From: Clostridiales bacterium
Lineage (GTDB): Bacteria > Bacillota > Clostridia > Oscillospirales > Oscillospiraceae
DNA: 64,000 bases
Direction of reading: 5' to 3'
NCBI GenBank assembly: GCA_029010715.1
Contig: JAQXKZ010000025.1
Coordinates: 1-64,000 of the forward strand
Of the stretch, positions 6,587 to 16,513 are shown one piece after another (positions within the stretch are counted from its first letter, which is position 1; every line of letters starts with the position of its first letter). The notes under the pieces were generated by a model. That model searched no databases and had not been told where the DNA came from. It saw only the letters and a list, made by a program, of their open reading frames with translations. Made by a program: the position numbers and the translations under genes.

Positions 6587-7633
6587 ATGAAGCACATAAA
6601 GACCGGCCGTCGTATTGCCGCTGTTATGCTGTGCCTGTGCATGCTGCTGCCGCTCACAGGCTGCGGTGAATCAAAGATGAGTCAGCGTCAGGTATTCGCG
6701 ATGGACACCGTCATGACTCTGACCGCATACGGCAACAGAGCTGAAGCGGGCCTTGACGCTGCCCAGAGCGTTATTCAGTCTATGGACTCCATGCTTGACC
6801 CCGAGCTTGAAACCAGCACTACTTATGCAATAAACCACGCCAACGGCGCCAACGTCTCCGTTTCCGGCCAGGTGGCCGAGATGCTCAGTACCGCGTCCAC
6901 TGTATACAGGCAGTCCGGCGGCGCGCTTGACCTCTCCCTTTACCCGGTCATAAAGCGCTGGGGCTTCACAAACGGCAGATATTATGTCCCAACCGACGAT
7001 GAGCTGGCGCAGGACCTTTCCCGAAAATGCTTTGACAAGATGATACTCACCAGCTTCCCGAGCTCCGGCTCATACGCGGTCTCTTTTCCGTCGTACGCTG
7101 AGATAACCTTCGGCGCGGTGGCCAAGGGCTGCGCCTCCGAGAACGCTGTCGCCGCTATGCGCAATGCGGGCGTCACAAGCGGTATAGTATCCCTCGGCGG
7201 CAACGTCCAGACTCTCGGCCTCAAGCCTGACGGCAGCAACTGGAACGTCGCTATTTGTGACCCGAACAACACATCCAGCTATCTCGGCGTCATCAGCGTG
7301 GGTGAGACTGCCGTTATCACCAGCGGTACCTATCAGCGCTCCTTCACCCAGAACAACAAGACCTACCACCATCTGATAAACCCTGAGACCGGTTACCCGA
7401 TCAATAACACTCTCAGCTCAGTTACGATCATATGTGAGGACGGTACCATGGCCGACTGCCTTTCCACCGCAATGTTCATTCTCGGTGAAAGCAAGGCTTT
7501 GAACTACTGGCGCACCTACGGCGGCTTTGAGATGATCCTTGTAAACAAGGACAACCAGATCACCTGTACAAAGGGTCTGATGGAAGATTTCACGCTGTCC
7601 AATGACAGCTACACATTGAAGTATACCGAATAA
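6587..7633 (+). CDS. apbE: FAD:protein FMN transferase (ApbE), lipoprotein
   Basis: ApbE uses FAD to attach FMN to threonine residues of target flavoproteins such as Rnf/Nqr subunits. Family features are MDTVMTLTAYG near residue 40, GAVAKGCASENA and SLGGNVQTLG in the middle, and DGTMADCLSTAMFILG near the end, where Asp binds the metal. The GTG at 6545 also opens the frame, but the ATG at 6587 follows AGAAGGA and gives a proper lipoprotein signal (basic MKHIKTGRR, hydrophobic core, LTGC lipobox), so the enzyme is anchored outside the membrane. Its stop overlaps the recG start (TAATG), so the two genes are coupled. The length is usual for the family. Confidence 0.92.
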   Translation: MKHIKTGRRIAAVMLCLCMLLPLTGCGESKMSQRQVFAMDTVMTLTAYGNRAEAGLDAAQSVIQSMDSMLDPELETSTTYAINHANGANVSVSGQVAEMLSTASTVYRQSGGALDLSLYPVIKRWGFTNGRYYVPTDDELAQDLSRKCFDKMILTSFPSSGSYAVSFPSYAEITFGAVAKGCASENAVAAMRNAGVTSGIVSLGGNVQTLGLKPDGSNWNVAICDPNNTSSYLGVISVGETAVITSGTYQRSFTQNNKTYHHLINPETGYPINNTLSSVTIICEDGTMADCLSTAMFILGESKALNYWRTYGGFEMILVNKDNQITCTKGLMEDFTLSNDSYTLKYTE

Positions 7634-9687
7634 TGACCGATCTTAACACTGACGTAAGATACATCAGGGGCATAGGTGAGAAAAAGGCGCAGGCGCTCAA
7701 TAAGCTTGGCGTCTTTTCTCTCTATGACCTTGTTTCGTATTTCCCGAGAAAATATGAGGATCGCAGCATCTGCAAGCCGATAGCCCTCTGCTCGGACGGT
7801 GAGAGCGTATGTATCGAGGCTCTTGTAGCCGATACTCCGCGTCTGACGCGCGTGCGCCGCGGACTGGAGCTGGTAAAGCTCCGGGCCGTCGACGAGAGCG
7901 GATCGCTGGACATCACTTTCTTCAACCAGCCGTATGCCAGGGACAATCTCGTCCGCGGCGAGAACTACGTTTTTTTCGGCAGGCTTGAAGTAAGCGGTAT
8001 GCGCCGCAGCATGATAAACCCCATATATGAAAAGTCCGGCGCCTGCGGCGGTGTTACCGGACGCATCGTCCCGATCTACCGAGTGTGCGCCGGGCTCAAT
8101 CAGCGCGCCATGCTTCAGGCTGTACGCCAGGGGCTGGACAGCTGTCTTGAACAGATTCCGGACGTTCTTCCTCAGGACATACGTGAGCGCTGCAGGCTCG
8201 CGCAGACCGCATACGCTTATGAAAACATACATTTCCCAAAGGACTTCAACGCGCTGGAGCTTGCGCGGAGGCGGCTGATTTTTGAGGAGCTGTTCGTCCT
8301 TGCCTGCGCCCTCGGCCGCATACGCGGCGAGAGAGTGCGTGAGCATGGCATAAGGATGTCCGCCGTGGACATGCGGCGCTTCTGGTCGTCTCTCCCCTTC
8401 CGGCCCACCGGCGCTCAGCGCCGGGCCGTTGAACAGGCGCTGGCAGACATGAGCTCCGGCTCCGTGATGAACCGGCTGGTTCAGGGCGATGTCGGCAGCG
8501 GCAAGACGCTTGTCGCCGCCGCTCTGATGTGGTACTGCGCCGAAAACGGATACACGAGCGCGTTCATGGCCCCGACCGAGATCCTCGCCGAGCAGCATTA
8601 TGCCACGCTGAGCGGGATGCTCGCCCCCCTCGGCGTCCGCATAGGCAAACTGACAGGCGCGATGACCGCAAAGGAGAAACGTGAGGTCAAGTCCGCGCTG
8701 AAGGACGGTGCCATAGATGTTGTCGTCGGCACGCACGCTCTTTTCAGCCAGGACGTGGAGTATTCCCGTCTTGCCCTCGTCGTGACCGATGAGCAGCACC
8801 GCTTCGGTGTCGGCCAGCGCTCGGCGCTGATCGGCAAAGGTCAGAAGCCGCACGTGCTCGTCATGTCCGCCACGCCCATCCCGCGCACTCTCGCGCTCAT
8901 AATCTACGGCGACCTTGACGTTTCGGTCATTGATGAGCTTCCCCCCGGCAGGCAGAAAGTCGATACCTTTGCCGTTGATGAGAGTTACCGCCGGCGGCTC
9001 AACGGCTTTATCCGCAAGCTCGTCGGCGAAGGGCGGCAGGTGTTTGTCGTCTGTCCCATGGTTGAGGAAAACGACGGGCTGCCCGTGAAGCTCAAGTCGG
9101 CCCAGGAACATGCCGCTGAGCTTGCCGCGCTCTTTCCCGATTTGAACGTCGCCTGTATCCACGGGAGGATGAAGGCGAAGGATAAGGACGCGGTCATGTC
9201 CGACATGGTCGCCGGCAAAATAAACATCCTTGTCGCGACAACGGTGATCGAGGTTGGCGTTGACGTGCCTAACGCAGCTCTGATAATCATCGAAAACGCC
9301 GAGCGCTTCGGCCTGAGCCAGCTCCACCAGCTCCGCGGGCGCGTCGGGCGCGGCAGCCATAAGAGCTATTGTGTGCTCGTCTCCGATAATGACAGCGAGG
9401 AAGTGCGCGCCCGGCTGTCAATAATGAAAAAGACCAACGACGGATTCAAAATATCCGAAGAAGACCTGCGCCTGCGCGGCCCCGGTGATTTTTTCGGCTC
9501 GCGCCAGCACGGTCTGCCGGAGATGCATGTGGCCGACCTCGGGGCGGATATCGGCGTGATGCAGAAGGCCCAGAATGAGGCCCGGCTGCTGCTTGCACAG
9601 GACCCGGAGCTGTCCGCGCCGGAGCACAGCACGCTGCGGCGCAGCGTCGAGCGTATGCTCCTCGCCAATTCCGACAGCTTTAACTGA
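7633..9687 (+). CDS. recG: ATP-dependent DNA helicase RecG
   Basis: RecG remodels stalled replication forks and Holliday junctions. Residues 1-150 form the wedge/OB part, with the helix-hairpin-helix-like start [18 protein letters not shown]. Helicase motifs follow: QGDVGSGKT (Walker A, near 285), DEQH with HRFGV (motif II), MSATPIPRT (motif III), and [12 protein letters not shown] (motif VI). The C-terminal [19 protein letters not shown] block is typical. The full length of 684 residues agrees with the family. Translation is coupled to apbE by a one-base overlap. No terminator is evident before the next gene. Confidence 0.97.
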   Translation: MTDLNTDVRYIRGIGEKKAQALNKLGVFSLYDLVSYFPRKYEDRSICKPIALCSDGESVCIEALVADTPRLTRVRRGLELVKLRAVDESGSLDITFFNQPYARDNLVRGENYVFFGRLEVSGMRRSMINPIYEKSGACGGVTGRIVPIYRVCAGLNQRAMLQAVRQGLDSCLEQIPDVLPQDIRERCRLAQTAYAYENIHFPKDFNALELARRRLIFEELFVLACALGRIRGERVREHGIRMSAVDMRRFWSSLPFRPTGAQRRAVEQALADMSSGSVMNRLVQGDVGSGKTLVAAALMWYCAENGYTSAFMAPTEILAEQHYATLSGMLAPLGVRIGKLTGAMTAKEKREVKSALKDGAIDVVVGTHALFSQDVEYSRLALVVTDEQHRFGVGQRSALIGKGQKPHVLVMSATPIPRTLALIIYGDLDVSVIDELPPGRQKVDTFAVDESYRRRLNGFIRKLVGEGRQVFVVCPMVEENDGLPVKLKSAQEHAAELAALFPDLNVACIHGRMKAKDKDAVMSDMVAGKINILVATTVIEVGVDVPNAALIIIENAERFGLSQLHQLRGRVGRGSHKSYCVLVSDNDSEEVRARLSIMKKTNDGFKISEEDLRLRGPGDFFGSRQHGLPEMHVADLGADIGVMQKAQNEARLLLAQDPELSAPEHSTLRRSVERMLLANSDSFN

Positions 9688-9801
9688 CGTTTTTTCACTC
9701 TCGTCAGGGAACGCTGAATATTAACAATTTTCGATAGATATTATTTCATGTGTATTTTAGAATGAATTAATCAATATACGGGAATCATGGAGGTTTTTAT
9801 C

Positions 9802-10773
9802 ATGTGTACTGCTGCAACCTATCTCACAAAGGATTTTTACTTCGGGCGCAATCTTGACTACGAATTTCCTTACGGCGAGAGCGTCACTGTCACACCGCGC
9901 AACTACCCGTTCAGGCTCCGCTCCGGCGCCGAGTTCACCAGCCACTATGCGATGATCGGCATGGCTCACGTTCAGAACGATTTCCCGCTCTACTACGACG
10001 GCACAAACGAAAAGGGCCTTTGCATCGCCGGGCTTAACTTTGTCGGCAACGCGAAGTATCACAAGGCTGAGCCCGGCAGGGAAAACGTCGCCCAGTTCGA
10101 GCTTATCCTGTGGCTTCTCGGCAGCTGCGCCACGGTCGCCGAGGCGCGTCTCCTGCTCGCCCGCACCAACATAACTGACGTCCCGTTTTGTGACGGTATG
10201 CCGGTTGCCCAGCTTCACTGGATCATTGCCGACCGGAACGAGTGCATCACCGTTGAATCTGTGCAGGACGGTATCCATGTCTATGACAATCCAGTCGGTG
10301 TGCTGACGAACAACCCTCCCTTCCCCATGCAGATGTTCGCTCTGAATAATTATGCGCAGGTCACGGCAAAGCCGCCTGTGAACCGTTTCGGGGATCTGCC
10401 TCTGGAAACCTACAGCCGCGGCATGGGCGGTCTCGGTCTGCCCGGCGACCTTTCCTCGCAGTCACGCTTCGTACGCGCGTCGTTCGTAAAGCTCAACTCC
10501 ATGTCCGGCAGCGGTGAATCCGAGAGCGTCAGCCAGTTTTTCCACATCCTCGGCTCCGTGGAGCAGCAGCGCGGCTGCTGTGAACTGGAAAGCGGGGAGC
10601 ATGAGATCACGCTTTATTCAAGCTGCTGCAATGCGGACAAGGGCGTATACTATTACACCACCTATGAAAACAGCCAGATAAGCGGCGTGGACATGCACCG
10701 TGAAAATCTGGACGGCAGCAAGCTCATCAGCTACCCTCTCATTGAAGGGCAGCAGATACGCTGGATGAACTGA
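9802..10773 (+). CDS. Linear amide C-N hydrolase, choloylglycine hydrolase family
   Basis: The mature start is MCTAATYL: Cys2 is the N-terminal nucleophile after Met removal, as in bile salt hydrolases and penicillin V acylases. The frame runs further upstream, but the ATG at 9802 has GGAGG about 8 bases away and places Cys at position 2. Family landmarks are FGRNLDYE (catalytic Arg and Asp), GLNFVG (Asn) and YDNPVGVLTNNPPF (Asn). At 323 residues the length is normal. Members cleave amide bonds of conjugated bile acids, penicillin V or acyl-homoserine lactones. Substrate cannot be set from sequence alone, although bile salts fit a gut habitat. There is no signal peptide, so it is cytoplasmic. 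A bidirectional terminator follows. Confidence 0.88.
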   Translation: MCTAATYLTKDFYFGRNLDYEFPYGESVTVTPRNYPFRLRSGAEFTSHYAMIGMAHVQNDFPLYYDGTNEKGLCIAGLNFVGNAKYHKAEPGRENVAQFELILWLLGSCATVAEARLLLARTNITDVPFCDGMPVAQLHWIIADRNECITVESVQDGIHVYDNPVGVLTNNPPFPMQMFALNNYAQVTAKPPVNRFGDLPLETYSRGMGGLGLPGDLSSQSRFVRASFVKLNSMSGSGESESVSQFFHILGSVEQQRGCCELESGEHEITLYSSCCNADKGVYYYTTYENSQISGVDMHRENLDGSKLISYPLIEGQQIRWMN

Positions 10774-10805
10774 GTTTCCCGCTGCACTGTTTCTTTCAAA
10801 GACTT

Positions 10806-10844
10806 AAAAAACCTGTCCGACCCTAAAGGCCGGACAGGTTTTTT
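10806..10844. terminator. Bidirectional terminator between convergent genes
   Basis: AAAAAACCTGTCCG (10806-10819) and its complement (10831-10844) give a stem flanked by A and T runs on both sides. It serves the hydrolase (plus) and the pot operon (minus). Confidence 0.9.
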
Positions 10845-10866
10845 ATATGCGCTGCGTATGCTGCGC

Positions 10867-12813
10867 TCAGTTGATTTTCAGTGTCTCCCAAAGGGAATTC
10901 ACATAGTCGAGCGTGGCCGCGTCGAGGCTGCGGTAGGCATATGCGTTGTACAGCTCTCTGAAGTCGCCCATCTCGGGGTAGAGAATGGCCATGGCCTCCT
11001 CGCCGAGATCCTCGATATAACCCTCGTCCTCATATACCAGTGAGTTCGGAGATGCATAATAAATGAACTCGGCATTGGCGATAGCCGGCTCCGGAGAAAG
11101 CATGTAGTTGATGAATATCTCCGCGAGCTCCTTGTTCTGGCAGCAGGACGGGATGCACATCGCGTCGACGAAGTAGTTGGTCGGGTCGGGATAGTAGAAG
11201 CGCAGATCCACATCATCGGCCTGGGCGTCGATCATGGTGAAGTAGTCGCCCGCATAGTAGGGCGCAATTGAAGCCTCGCCCGACTCCATCATGTTGTATA
11301 CCTCGTCCATAACGTAGCTCTTGACCAGCGGCGACTGGTCCTTAAGCTCCTCAAGCGCACGGTCCCAGTTTGAACGGTCCGTGCTGTTTACATCAAGGCC
11401 AAGCATATACTGCGCGGTAGCAAATGCGTCGCGGGAGTTATTGAACTGGAGGATATCCCCTGCGTATTTTTCGTTCCACATGAGCTCCCAACCATGAGCG
11501 TCGGCCTCATCCACCTTGTTCGCGTTATAGATTATACCGACAACGCCGTAGGTATAGGGCACGGTGTACATGTTGTCCGGGTCGTAATAGAGGCTGCGGA
11601 AGCTCTCGTCGATGTACTGATAGTTAGGTATATTGCTGTAGTCAAGCGGCAGCAGCATATCGTTTTCGCGCATTCGGGCTATCATATAGTCCGAGGGTAT
11701 TACAACGTCGAAGCTTACTGCGCCCGAGGAGAGCTTGGCGAACATGTCCTCGTTGCTGGCGTAGGTAGTATAGTTGACCTTCACCTTAACGCCGTAGGTC
11801 TCATAGTAGTACTCCTCGAAGGCCTTGACGGTGTCGAGCGTGTCGTCCGAGCCGTCGGAGATGTACTCGCCCCAGTTATATACGTTCAGCGTCAGGGTGT
11901 TTCCGCCGGAGATGACGATCACGCAGATCATGCCGATGAGCAGTACCGCGCCGATGACTGCCGCGGCAATACGGCTGCGGCGGCTGTAGGAGCGTTTCGC
12001 TCTGGCCGCTTTTGCGGTTTTTGCCGCCTTCGGCTTGTCAGTATCGATCAGATTGGTCATTATCAGCAGGGCGAGGATGACGAAGAATATAATGGTCGCG
12101 AGCGCGTACATCTTCGGCGTGACCGTTTTCTTGGTCATGTTGTAGATGCGTATCGGCAGGGTCTGGAAGCCGTTGCCGGAAGTGAAGTAGCTTATGACGA
12201 AATCATCGAGCGACAGGGTAAAGGCCATGATAAGGCCGGTCACGACACCCGGCATTATCTCCGGTATCTCCGCCTTCATGAACGCCCGGAACGGAGTGCA
12301 GCCGAGGTCCATCGCGGCCTCCGGCAGCGAGCGGTCCATCTGCTGCAGCTTTGGCAGCACCTGCAGGATAACATACGGCAGGCAGAAGGTAACGTGCGCG
12401 ATAAGCATGGTCACAAAGTTCAGGCTTGTCGCTGCGCCGAAAAGACGGCCGACAAACACGAACATAAGCATCAGGGAGATACCCGTGATGATATCGGGGT
12501 TCACCATGGGGACATTCGTGACGGTGTCCATCGCCGTGCGGAGCACGCGGCTGCGCAGCTTGTTTATGCCGACCGCTGCGGCTGTTCCCATAATGGTGGA
12601 GATCACCGCGGCAGAGGCCGCGAGCACAAGCGTATTGCGCACTGCGCCGAGAGTCTCGGCGTCCTTGAACAACTCCCTGTACCAGTTGAGCGAAAAGCCG
12701 GAGAATACGGACAGACTCTTGGCCTCGTTGAATGAGAATACCAGCAGTATTGCTATGGGGGCAAAAAGGAAGATCATGATTATTGCTGTGTAGACTTTGG
12801 ATATAGGCTTCAT
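10867..12813 (-). CDS. potCD: Spermidine/putrescine transporter: fused PotC permease and PotD binding protein
   Basis: A single 648-residue frame encodes two normally separate proteins. Residues 1-265 are PotC, with six membrane segments and the EAA loop EAAMDLGCTPFRAFMKAEIP that docks on PotA. A basic, Ala/Lys/Arg-rich linker follows (about 268-292), then one extra membrane helix (about 295-315). After it comes a PotD-type binding domain (LNVYNWGEYISD...VDVVIPSDY-like region, YGVVGIIYN) lying outside the cell. The start at 12813 follows AAGGGGGG after the potB stop. The frame could be read further upstream, but that part lies inside potB and makes no sense. Similar fusions exist in some Firmicutes, so the binding protein is tethered to its permease in a fixed ratio. 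Confidence 0.9.
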   Translation of the reverse strand: MKPISKVYTAIIMIFLFAPIAILLVFSFNEAKSLSVFSGFSLNWYRELFKDAETLGAVRNTLVLAASAAVISTIMGTAAAVGINKLRSRVLRTAMDTVTNVPMVNPDIITGISLMLMFVFVGRLFGAATSLNFVTMLIAHVTFCLPYVILQVLPKLQQMDRSLPEAAMDLGCTPFRAFMKAEIPEIMPGVVTGLIMAFTLSLDDFVISYFTSGNGFQTLPIRIYNMTKKTVTPKMYALATIIFFVILALLIMTNLIDTDKPKAAKTAKAARAKRSYSRRSRIAAAVIGAVLLIGMICVIVISGGNTLTLNVYNWGEYISDGSDDTLDTVKAFEEYYYETYGVKVKVNYTTYASNEDMFAKLSSGAVSFDVVIPSDYMIARMRENDMLLPLDYSNIPNYQYIDESFRSLYYDPDNMYTVPYTYGVVGIIYNANKVDEADAHGWELMWNEKYAGDILQFNNSRDAFATAQYMLGLDVNSTDRSNWDRALEELKDQSPLVKSYVMDEVYNMMESGEASIAPYYAGDYFTMIDAQADDVDLRFYYPDPTNYFVDAMCIPSCCQNKELAEIFINYMLSPEPAIANAEFIYYASPNSLVYEDEGYIEDLGEEAMAILYPEMGDFRELYNAYAYRSLDAATLDYVNSLWETLKIN

Positions 12814-12827
12814 ATCATCTTCCCCCC

Positions 12828-13697
12828 TTACGCAACTATCAGTTTCCGGTTGGCCAGACGCTGCATAAGCGCCATGCAGACCAGCAGTACTATCATAAGG
12901 ATGAAGGCAATCGCGGCGGCGAAGTGCAGATTGTTGGCCACATACTGCCCCTCTATCGCGTCGCCTATCAGGTAGAACTTGCCGTTGCCGAGCTTCTGTG
13001 AAATGTAGAAGGTGCTGATCGACGGGATGAGCACCATGGTTATCCCTGACAGAACGCCCGGTATACTCAGCGGCCATATGACCCGGTGCAGCACGCCGAA
13101 GCTGTTGCAGCCGAGATCGCGCGCGGCTTCGAGAAGCTTGACGTCCATTTTTGCCATGACCGAGTATATCGGTATAATCATGTACGGAAAGTAGTCGTAT
13201 ACCATGCCGATCACAACGGCGGCCTCCGTGCCGATTATATGCACCGTGCCGAGGCCGAGCAGGGACAGCATTCCGTTGAAAATACCGGTATCCTGCAGTA
13301 TAGTCATCCATGCGTAGGTTCGGATAAGGAAGTTCATCCACATCGGTATCATGATGAGCGTGACCATGATCTTCTGCGTCTTTACGCTGGCCCTCGCCAT
13401 TATGTAGGCTATAGGATAGCCCATGATAAGGCAGATCACCGTCGAGATCACCGCGAGCTTCAGCGAGCGGAGGAAGATCAGCAGATAGGTGTGCACCTCT
13501 CTCACAGTCTCGCCGTCGGCAACCGTGGAGGTCGCGGTAAAGAAGCGGGTGATGTTATCGGTGGTAAAGCGGAAGTCAATGTCGGTAAAGGCATAATAGG
13601 CCACGAATATAAGCGGCACGAGGATAAACAGCAGCGCCCATACCGAATAGGGCGTCAGCGTCAGACGCTGAATGAGGCCGCGGGTCTTTTCGTTCAT
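12828..13697 (-). CDS. potB: Spermidine/putrescine ABC transporter permease PotB
   Basis: This 289-residue membrane protein has six predicted helices, an N-terminal [20 protein letters not shown] segment and the EAA loop [20 protein letters not shown] (around residues 190-210) that contacts the ATPase. It forms the channel with the PotC part of the next gene. Its ATG overlaps the potA stop by four bases (ATGA), and it is followed after 14 bases by the potC-potD fusion, so the three genes make one operon. Confidence 0.93.
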   Translation of the reverse strand: MNEKTRGLIQRLTLTPYSVWALLFILVPLIFVAYYAFTDIDFRFTTDNITRFFTATSTVADGETVREVHTYLLIFLRSLKLAVISTVICLIMGYPIAYIMARASVKTQKIMVTLIMIPMWMNFLIRTYAWMTILQDTGIFNGMLSLLGLGTVHIIGTEAAVVIGMVYDYFPYMIIPIYSVMAKMDVKLLEAARDLGCNSFGVLHRVIWPLSIPGVLSGITMVLIPSISTFYISQKLGNGKFYLIGDAIEGQYVANNLHFAAAIAFILMIVLLVCMALMQRLANRKLIVA

Positions 13698-14812
13698 TCT
13701 TCGTTCTCGCTTTCTGCGTTGCTCAGCTCGTCAAGCTCGTTTGAGAAGGACGAGTAGTCGCCGTACATGCCGGAATACTGAGACTTGTGCATGATGTGTA
13801 TCGCATCCGGCTCGATATACAGTCCGATGCGTTCGTCCACATCCACGAAATCAGTGGTCTGGATCATCCACTTGAAGCCGTTTATATCGACGATTATCTC
13901 ATAGTGCACGCCGAGGAAGGTGACGGAGGTCACTACGCCGCGGAGCATGCCCCTGTCCTCGGGCACTATGTCGACGTCCTCAGGCCGCACGACGACGTCG
14001 ACAGGCTCGCGCTTTCCGAAGCCCGCGTCGACGCAGTCGAACACATGCCCGGAGAAGCTGACCTTTCTGTCCTCGAGCATGACGCCGTCGACGATATTGC
14101 TCTCGCCGATGAAGTCTGCGACAAAGGCGTTCGTCGGTTCGTTGTAGATATCTATCGCGGTGCCGATCTGCTGGATGCGTCCCTCTGACATGACGACCAC
14201 CGTGTCGGACATGGACAGGGCCTCCTCCTGATCGTGCGTGACAAAGACGAAGGTTATTCCGGTCGCCTTCTGAATCTTTTTCAGCTCCTGCTGCATATCC
14301 TTGCGGAGCTTCAGGTCAAGCGCGGCAAGCGGCTCGTCCAGCAGAAGGACCTTCGGGCGGCTTACAAGCGCGCGCGCGATCGCGACGCGCTGCTGCTGTC
14401 CGCCGGAGAGGCTGGTGACGCTGCGGTGCTCAAAGCCCTTGAGGGCGACCAGCGAGAGCATCTCCTCCACCTTCTGCTCTATCTCGTCGCGGTCCGCCTT
14501 TTTTTCTCTCAGAGGAAAAGCTACGTTCTCAAACACATTGAGGTGCGGGAAAAGGGCATAGCGCTGAAACACGGTGTTGACATTGCGCCTGTAAGGCGGC
14601 ACGTCGTTTATCTTCTCGCCCATGAAGATAATGTCGCCCTTGTCAGGAGTCTCAAAGCCGCCGATCAGGCGCAGCGTAGTGGTCTTGCCGCAGCCGGAGG
14701 GACCGAGCAGTGTAAGAAACTCGTTGTCGTAGATGTCCAGACTGATATCGTCCAGCACCACCTCGCCGTCAAAGGATTTCGTGATGTTTTTCAGCTCAAT
14801 GATTTTTTTCAT
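13694..14812 (-). CDS. potA: Spermidine/putrescine ABC transporter ATP-binding protein PotA
   Basis: The 372-residue ATPase has Walker [10 protein letters not shown] (near 40), the signature LSGGQQQR (near 140), Walker B with [12 protein letters not shown] and the H-loop [11 protein letters not shown]-terminal TOBE-type regulatory domain spans about 240-350. The frame opens upstream, but the ATG at 14812 is preceded by GGGAG and starts at [14 protein letters not shown] as in the family. The operon potA-potB-potCD imports polyamines. A terminator hairpin lies only 30 bases before the start, at the end of a long structured leader, so expression may be controlled by attenuation. Confidence 0.94.
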   Translation of the reverse strand: MKKIIELKNITKSFDGEVVLDDISLDIYDNEFLTLLGPSGCGKTTTLRLIGGFETPDKGDIIFMGEKINDVPPYRRNVNTVFQRYALFPHLNVFENVAFPLREKKADRDEIEQKVEEMLSLVALKGFEHRSVTSLSGGQQQRVAIARALVSRPKVLLLDEPLAALDLKLRKDMQQELKKIQKATGITFVFVTHDQEEALSMSDTVVVMSEGRIQQIGTAIDIYNEPTNAFVADFIGESNIVDGVMLEDRKVSFSGHVFDCVDAGFGKREPVDVVVRPEDVDIVPEDRGMLRGVVTSVTFLGVHYEIIVDINGFKWMIQTTDFVDVDERIGLYIEPDAIHIMHKSQYSGMYGDYSSFSNELDELSNAESENEE

Positions 14813-14835
14813 AGCCCCGTCTCCCTGTTTTAAAA

Positions 14836-15210
14836 AATTAAAGGCAAGCCATGCATAAAGCACGACTTGCCTGAAAAGAGCTGCAGCAATATGGAATACC
14901 CCCTGACGGGGGCTTCAGCCCAAATGGATTTGAGAGTCTATATAGCAAAGATTACTTTTACTACTCTTATTGACCATTTCACAAGTTTATGCTTTTTAGC
15001 ACCGGTTTATAGTAACCAACTTATAAAACTTGAGCTCTTGGGAGCGAGTGCTCCCCACTCAATCAATAAGGCAACTAAAGTTGCCACCGCGCTCGCGGTT
15101 TATCGGCATTCGACCCGGCTGTCCGTGTGGCCTTGGCTGCGTCCGGACTCAGACGTCCGCGCAGCGGTCGTTATCTTGCTTCGGATAAACTCGGAATATC
15201 CAATTGAGAC
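14836..15210 (-). ncRNA. Candidate structured RNA or leader upstream of potA
   Basis: No credible ORF lies here on either strand, yet the minus strand runs from a consensus promoter (15216-15244) to a strong terminator (14842-14872). The implied RNA of about 375 bases has many stems. The outer closing stem pairs 15193-15206 with 14887-14900 (with bulges). Inside it, 15184-15190 pairs with 15098-15104 and 15166-15170 with 15111-15115. Local hairpins lie at 15136-15165, 15086-15099, 15070-15085 (GGCAAC-TAAA-GTTGCC), 15040-15055, 14982-15032 and 14899-14912. I could not match it to tmRNA, RNase P, 6S, SRP, T-box or a riboswitch class I know. It may be an independent RNA or a cis-acting leader of potAB(CD). 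Confidence 0.6.
14842..14872 (-). terminator. Terminator or attenuator upstream of potA
   Basis: AGGCAAGCCATGC (14842-14854) pairs over 13 positions, two of them G-U, with 14860-14872 around a 5-base loop. The minus strand continues TTTAATTTTTT. It sits 30 bases before the potA start. Confidence 0.8.
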
Positions 15211-15215
15211 GACTC

Positions 15216-15244
15216 ATTCTAACAACAATCTACCTCAGTGTCAA
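15216..15244 (-). promoter_or_regulatory. Strong SigA-type promoter for the structured RNA / pot leader
   Basis: The minus strand reads consensus TTGACA (15244-15239), exactly 17 bases, then TAGAAT (15221-15216). Transcription would start near 15210, 400 bases upstream of potA. Confidence 0.75.
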
Positions 15245-15310
15245 TACATTTTTTGCACATTCACCTCTTTCCGTTTATTTTTCGAAGGCGCACCCCGAAA
15301 CTCCTCCCGC

Positions 15311-16048
15311 TCAGTATCTGGCCTCCCACAGGCACAGTCCCTGAGCCGGAGCCGTAAACCCGGCCTTCTGCCGGTCGCGGCTCTCCAGCGCCGCGGCGAC
15401 GCTTGCCGCGTCCCTCTCGCCTCTGCCGGCCTCTATGAGCGTTCCGGCAATGATGCGCACCATGTTATATAAGAAGCCGTCGCCGGTCAGCAGCAGATCC
15501 AGCTCGTCCCCGCGGCGTTCTATGCTTATGCTCCTGAGATTTCTGACCGCCGACTTCTTCATGTGCCTGTTTGAACAGAACGCGGTGAAGTCGTGCTCAC
15601 CGAGCAGCTCCTCCGCCGCGCGGCGCATCGCGCCGATATCCAGCGCGGCCGGGTATTTGTACACGTACTTCCGTTCGAACACATTCGGAGCTTCACTGTT
15701 CCATATACGGTAAAGATAGCTTTTCTCCCGGCAGGAAAGCCGCGCGTGAAAGCGGGGCGGGGCTTCCTCAAGCGAGAGCGCCCCTATATCCTCCGGCAGA
15801 TACCGGCGCAGCTGCTCCAGTATCTCTCCGCAGCTCATGGCGGTATCCGCCCGGAAGGAGCAGACCTGACGGCGCGCATGGACGCCGGCATCGGTCCTGC
15901 CGCAGCCGGCAAGCTCCGCGGGCCGTCCCAGTATGCGCTCCAGCAGCGCTTCGGTCTTCGCCTGTATCGTATTGTCCGTGTTGCCCTGCTTCTGCCAGCC
16001 TCTGTAACGGCTCCCGTCATAGCAGAGCGTGAGCTTGTAGTTTTTCAT
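15311..16048 (-). CDS. truA: tRNA pseudouridine(38-40) synthase TruA
   Basis: TruA converts uridines 38-40 in the tRNA anticodon stem to pseudouridine. The start MKNYKLTLCYDGSRYRGWQ and the catalytic block GCGRTDAGVHA (Asp nucleophile, near residue 55) identify it, as do YKYPAALDIGAMRRAAEELLGEHDF-like and GDGFLYNMVRIIAGTL segments. It has 245 residues, the normal size. A TTG at 16066, seven bases after GGAG, is a possible alternative start that would add six residues. The ATG at 16048 matches the family N-terminus. It stands alone between the structured RNA and a divergent gene. Confidence 0.95.
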   Translation of the reverse strand: MKNYKLTLCYDGSRYRGWQKQGNTDNTIQAKTEALLERILGRPAELAGCGRTDAGVHARRQVCSFRADTAMSCGEILEQLRRYLPEDIGALSLEEAPPRFHARLSCREKSYLYRIWNSEAPNVFERKYVYKYPAALDIGAMRRAAEELLGEHDFTAFCSNRHMKKSAVRNLRSISIERRGDELDLLLTGDGFLYNMVRIIAGTLIEAGRGERDAASVAAALESRDRQKAGFTAPAQGLCLWEARY

Positions 16049-16513
16049 TATCCTCACCCGCTTCAAGTTTACACTCCGCGCGCCTGACGCGCAAGACCGA
16101 ATAAAGAATCCGGTAAGATTTTCATCCGGACCAGCCCGCGCCCGGCATATCTCCCGTTAAGATTTCCGCCTTTTCCTTACTCTTTTTCGCTCCTGGCGCC
16201 CCCCTTCCCTCAGCGCGATGCCGCCTCACCGCATCCCCTGTACATTCAATGCCCCGCTTGTATCAAATTCAGTGACAGCCCGCCGAATAATTACATATAA
16301 TAGTCAAAAGCGATATGCACTTATTGTAAAAAATATACACATCCGCGCTGTTTTCCTTAACGGGCAGAGCGAATTTTCATGAGAATTTGCGTGTTGAAGA
16401 AAAGCTGTGAGCGTGGTAAGATATTGTCAAATAAAATACTAAATCGGTTTACAGCCTTCCGTAATACGTATTGCCCTGTAGCCGGTGATATCACAATGAA
16501 ACGAGGTCAATAT
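16049..16513. other. Gene-free stretch upstream of the DUF4914 gene
   Basis: There is no convincing ORF. The only signal I see is a plus-strand promoter candidate at 16272-16301 (GTGACA, 18-base spacer, TATAAT). It would give a leader of about 200 bases before the gene at 16514. Confidence 0.5.
16272..16301 (+). promoter_or_regulatory. Promoter candidate for the DUF4914 gene
   Basis: GTGACA at 16272-16277 and a perfect TATAAT at 16296-16301 are separated by 18 bases. The -35 box has one deviation from consensus. Confidence 0.5.

Noticed and set aside
7609..9360. A 583-codon minus-strand frame
   Set aside because: It is antisense to recG, which has all helicase motifs, and its sequence is low-complexity with many Arg, Gly and His.
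12814..13341. N-terminal extension of the potC-potD frame
   Set aside because: It reads through potB in another frame, and the ATG at 12813 has its own SD and begins the PotC family sequence.
14836..15210. T-box leader or other known riboswitch
   Set aside because: GGTGGCAAC recalls part of the T-box sequence, but it lies far from the terminator inside a different hairpin, and no specifier stem or other known aptamer blocks were found.
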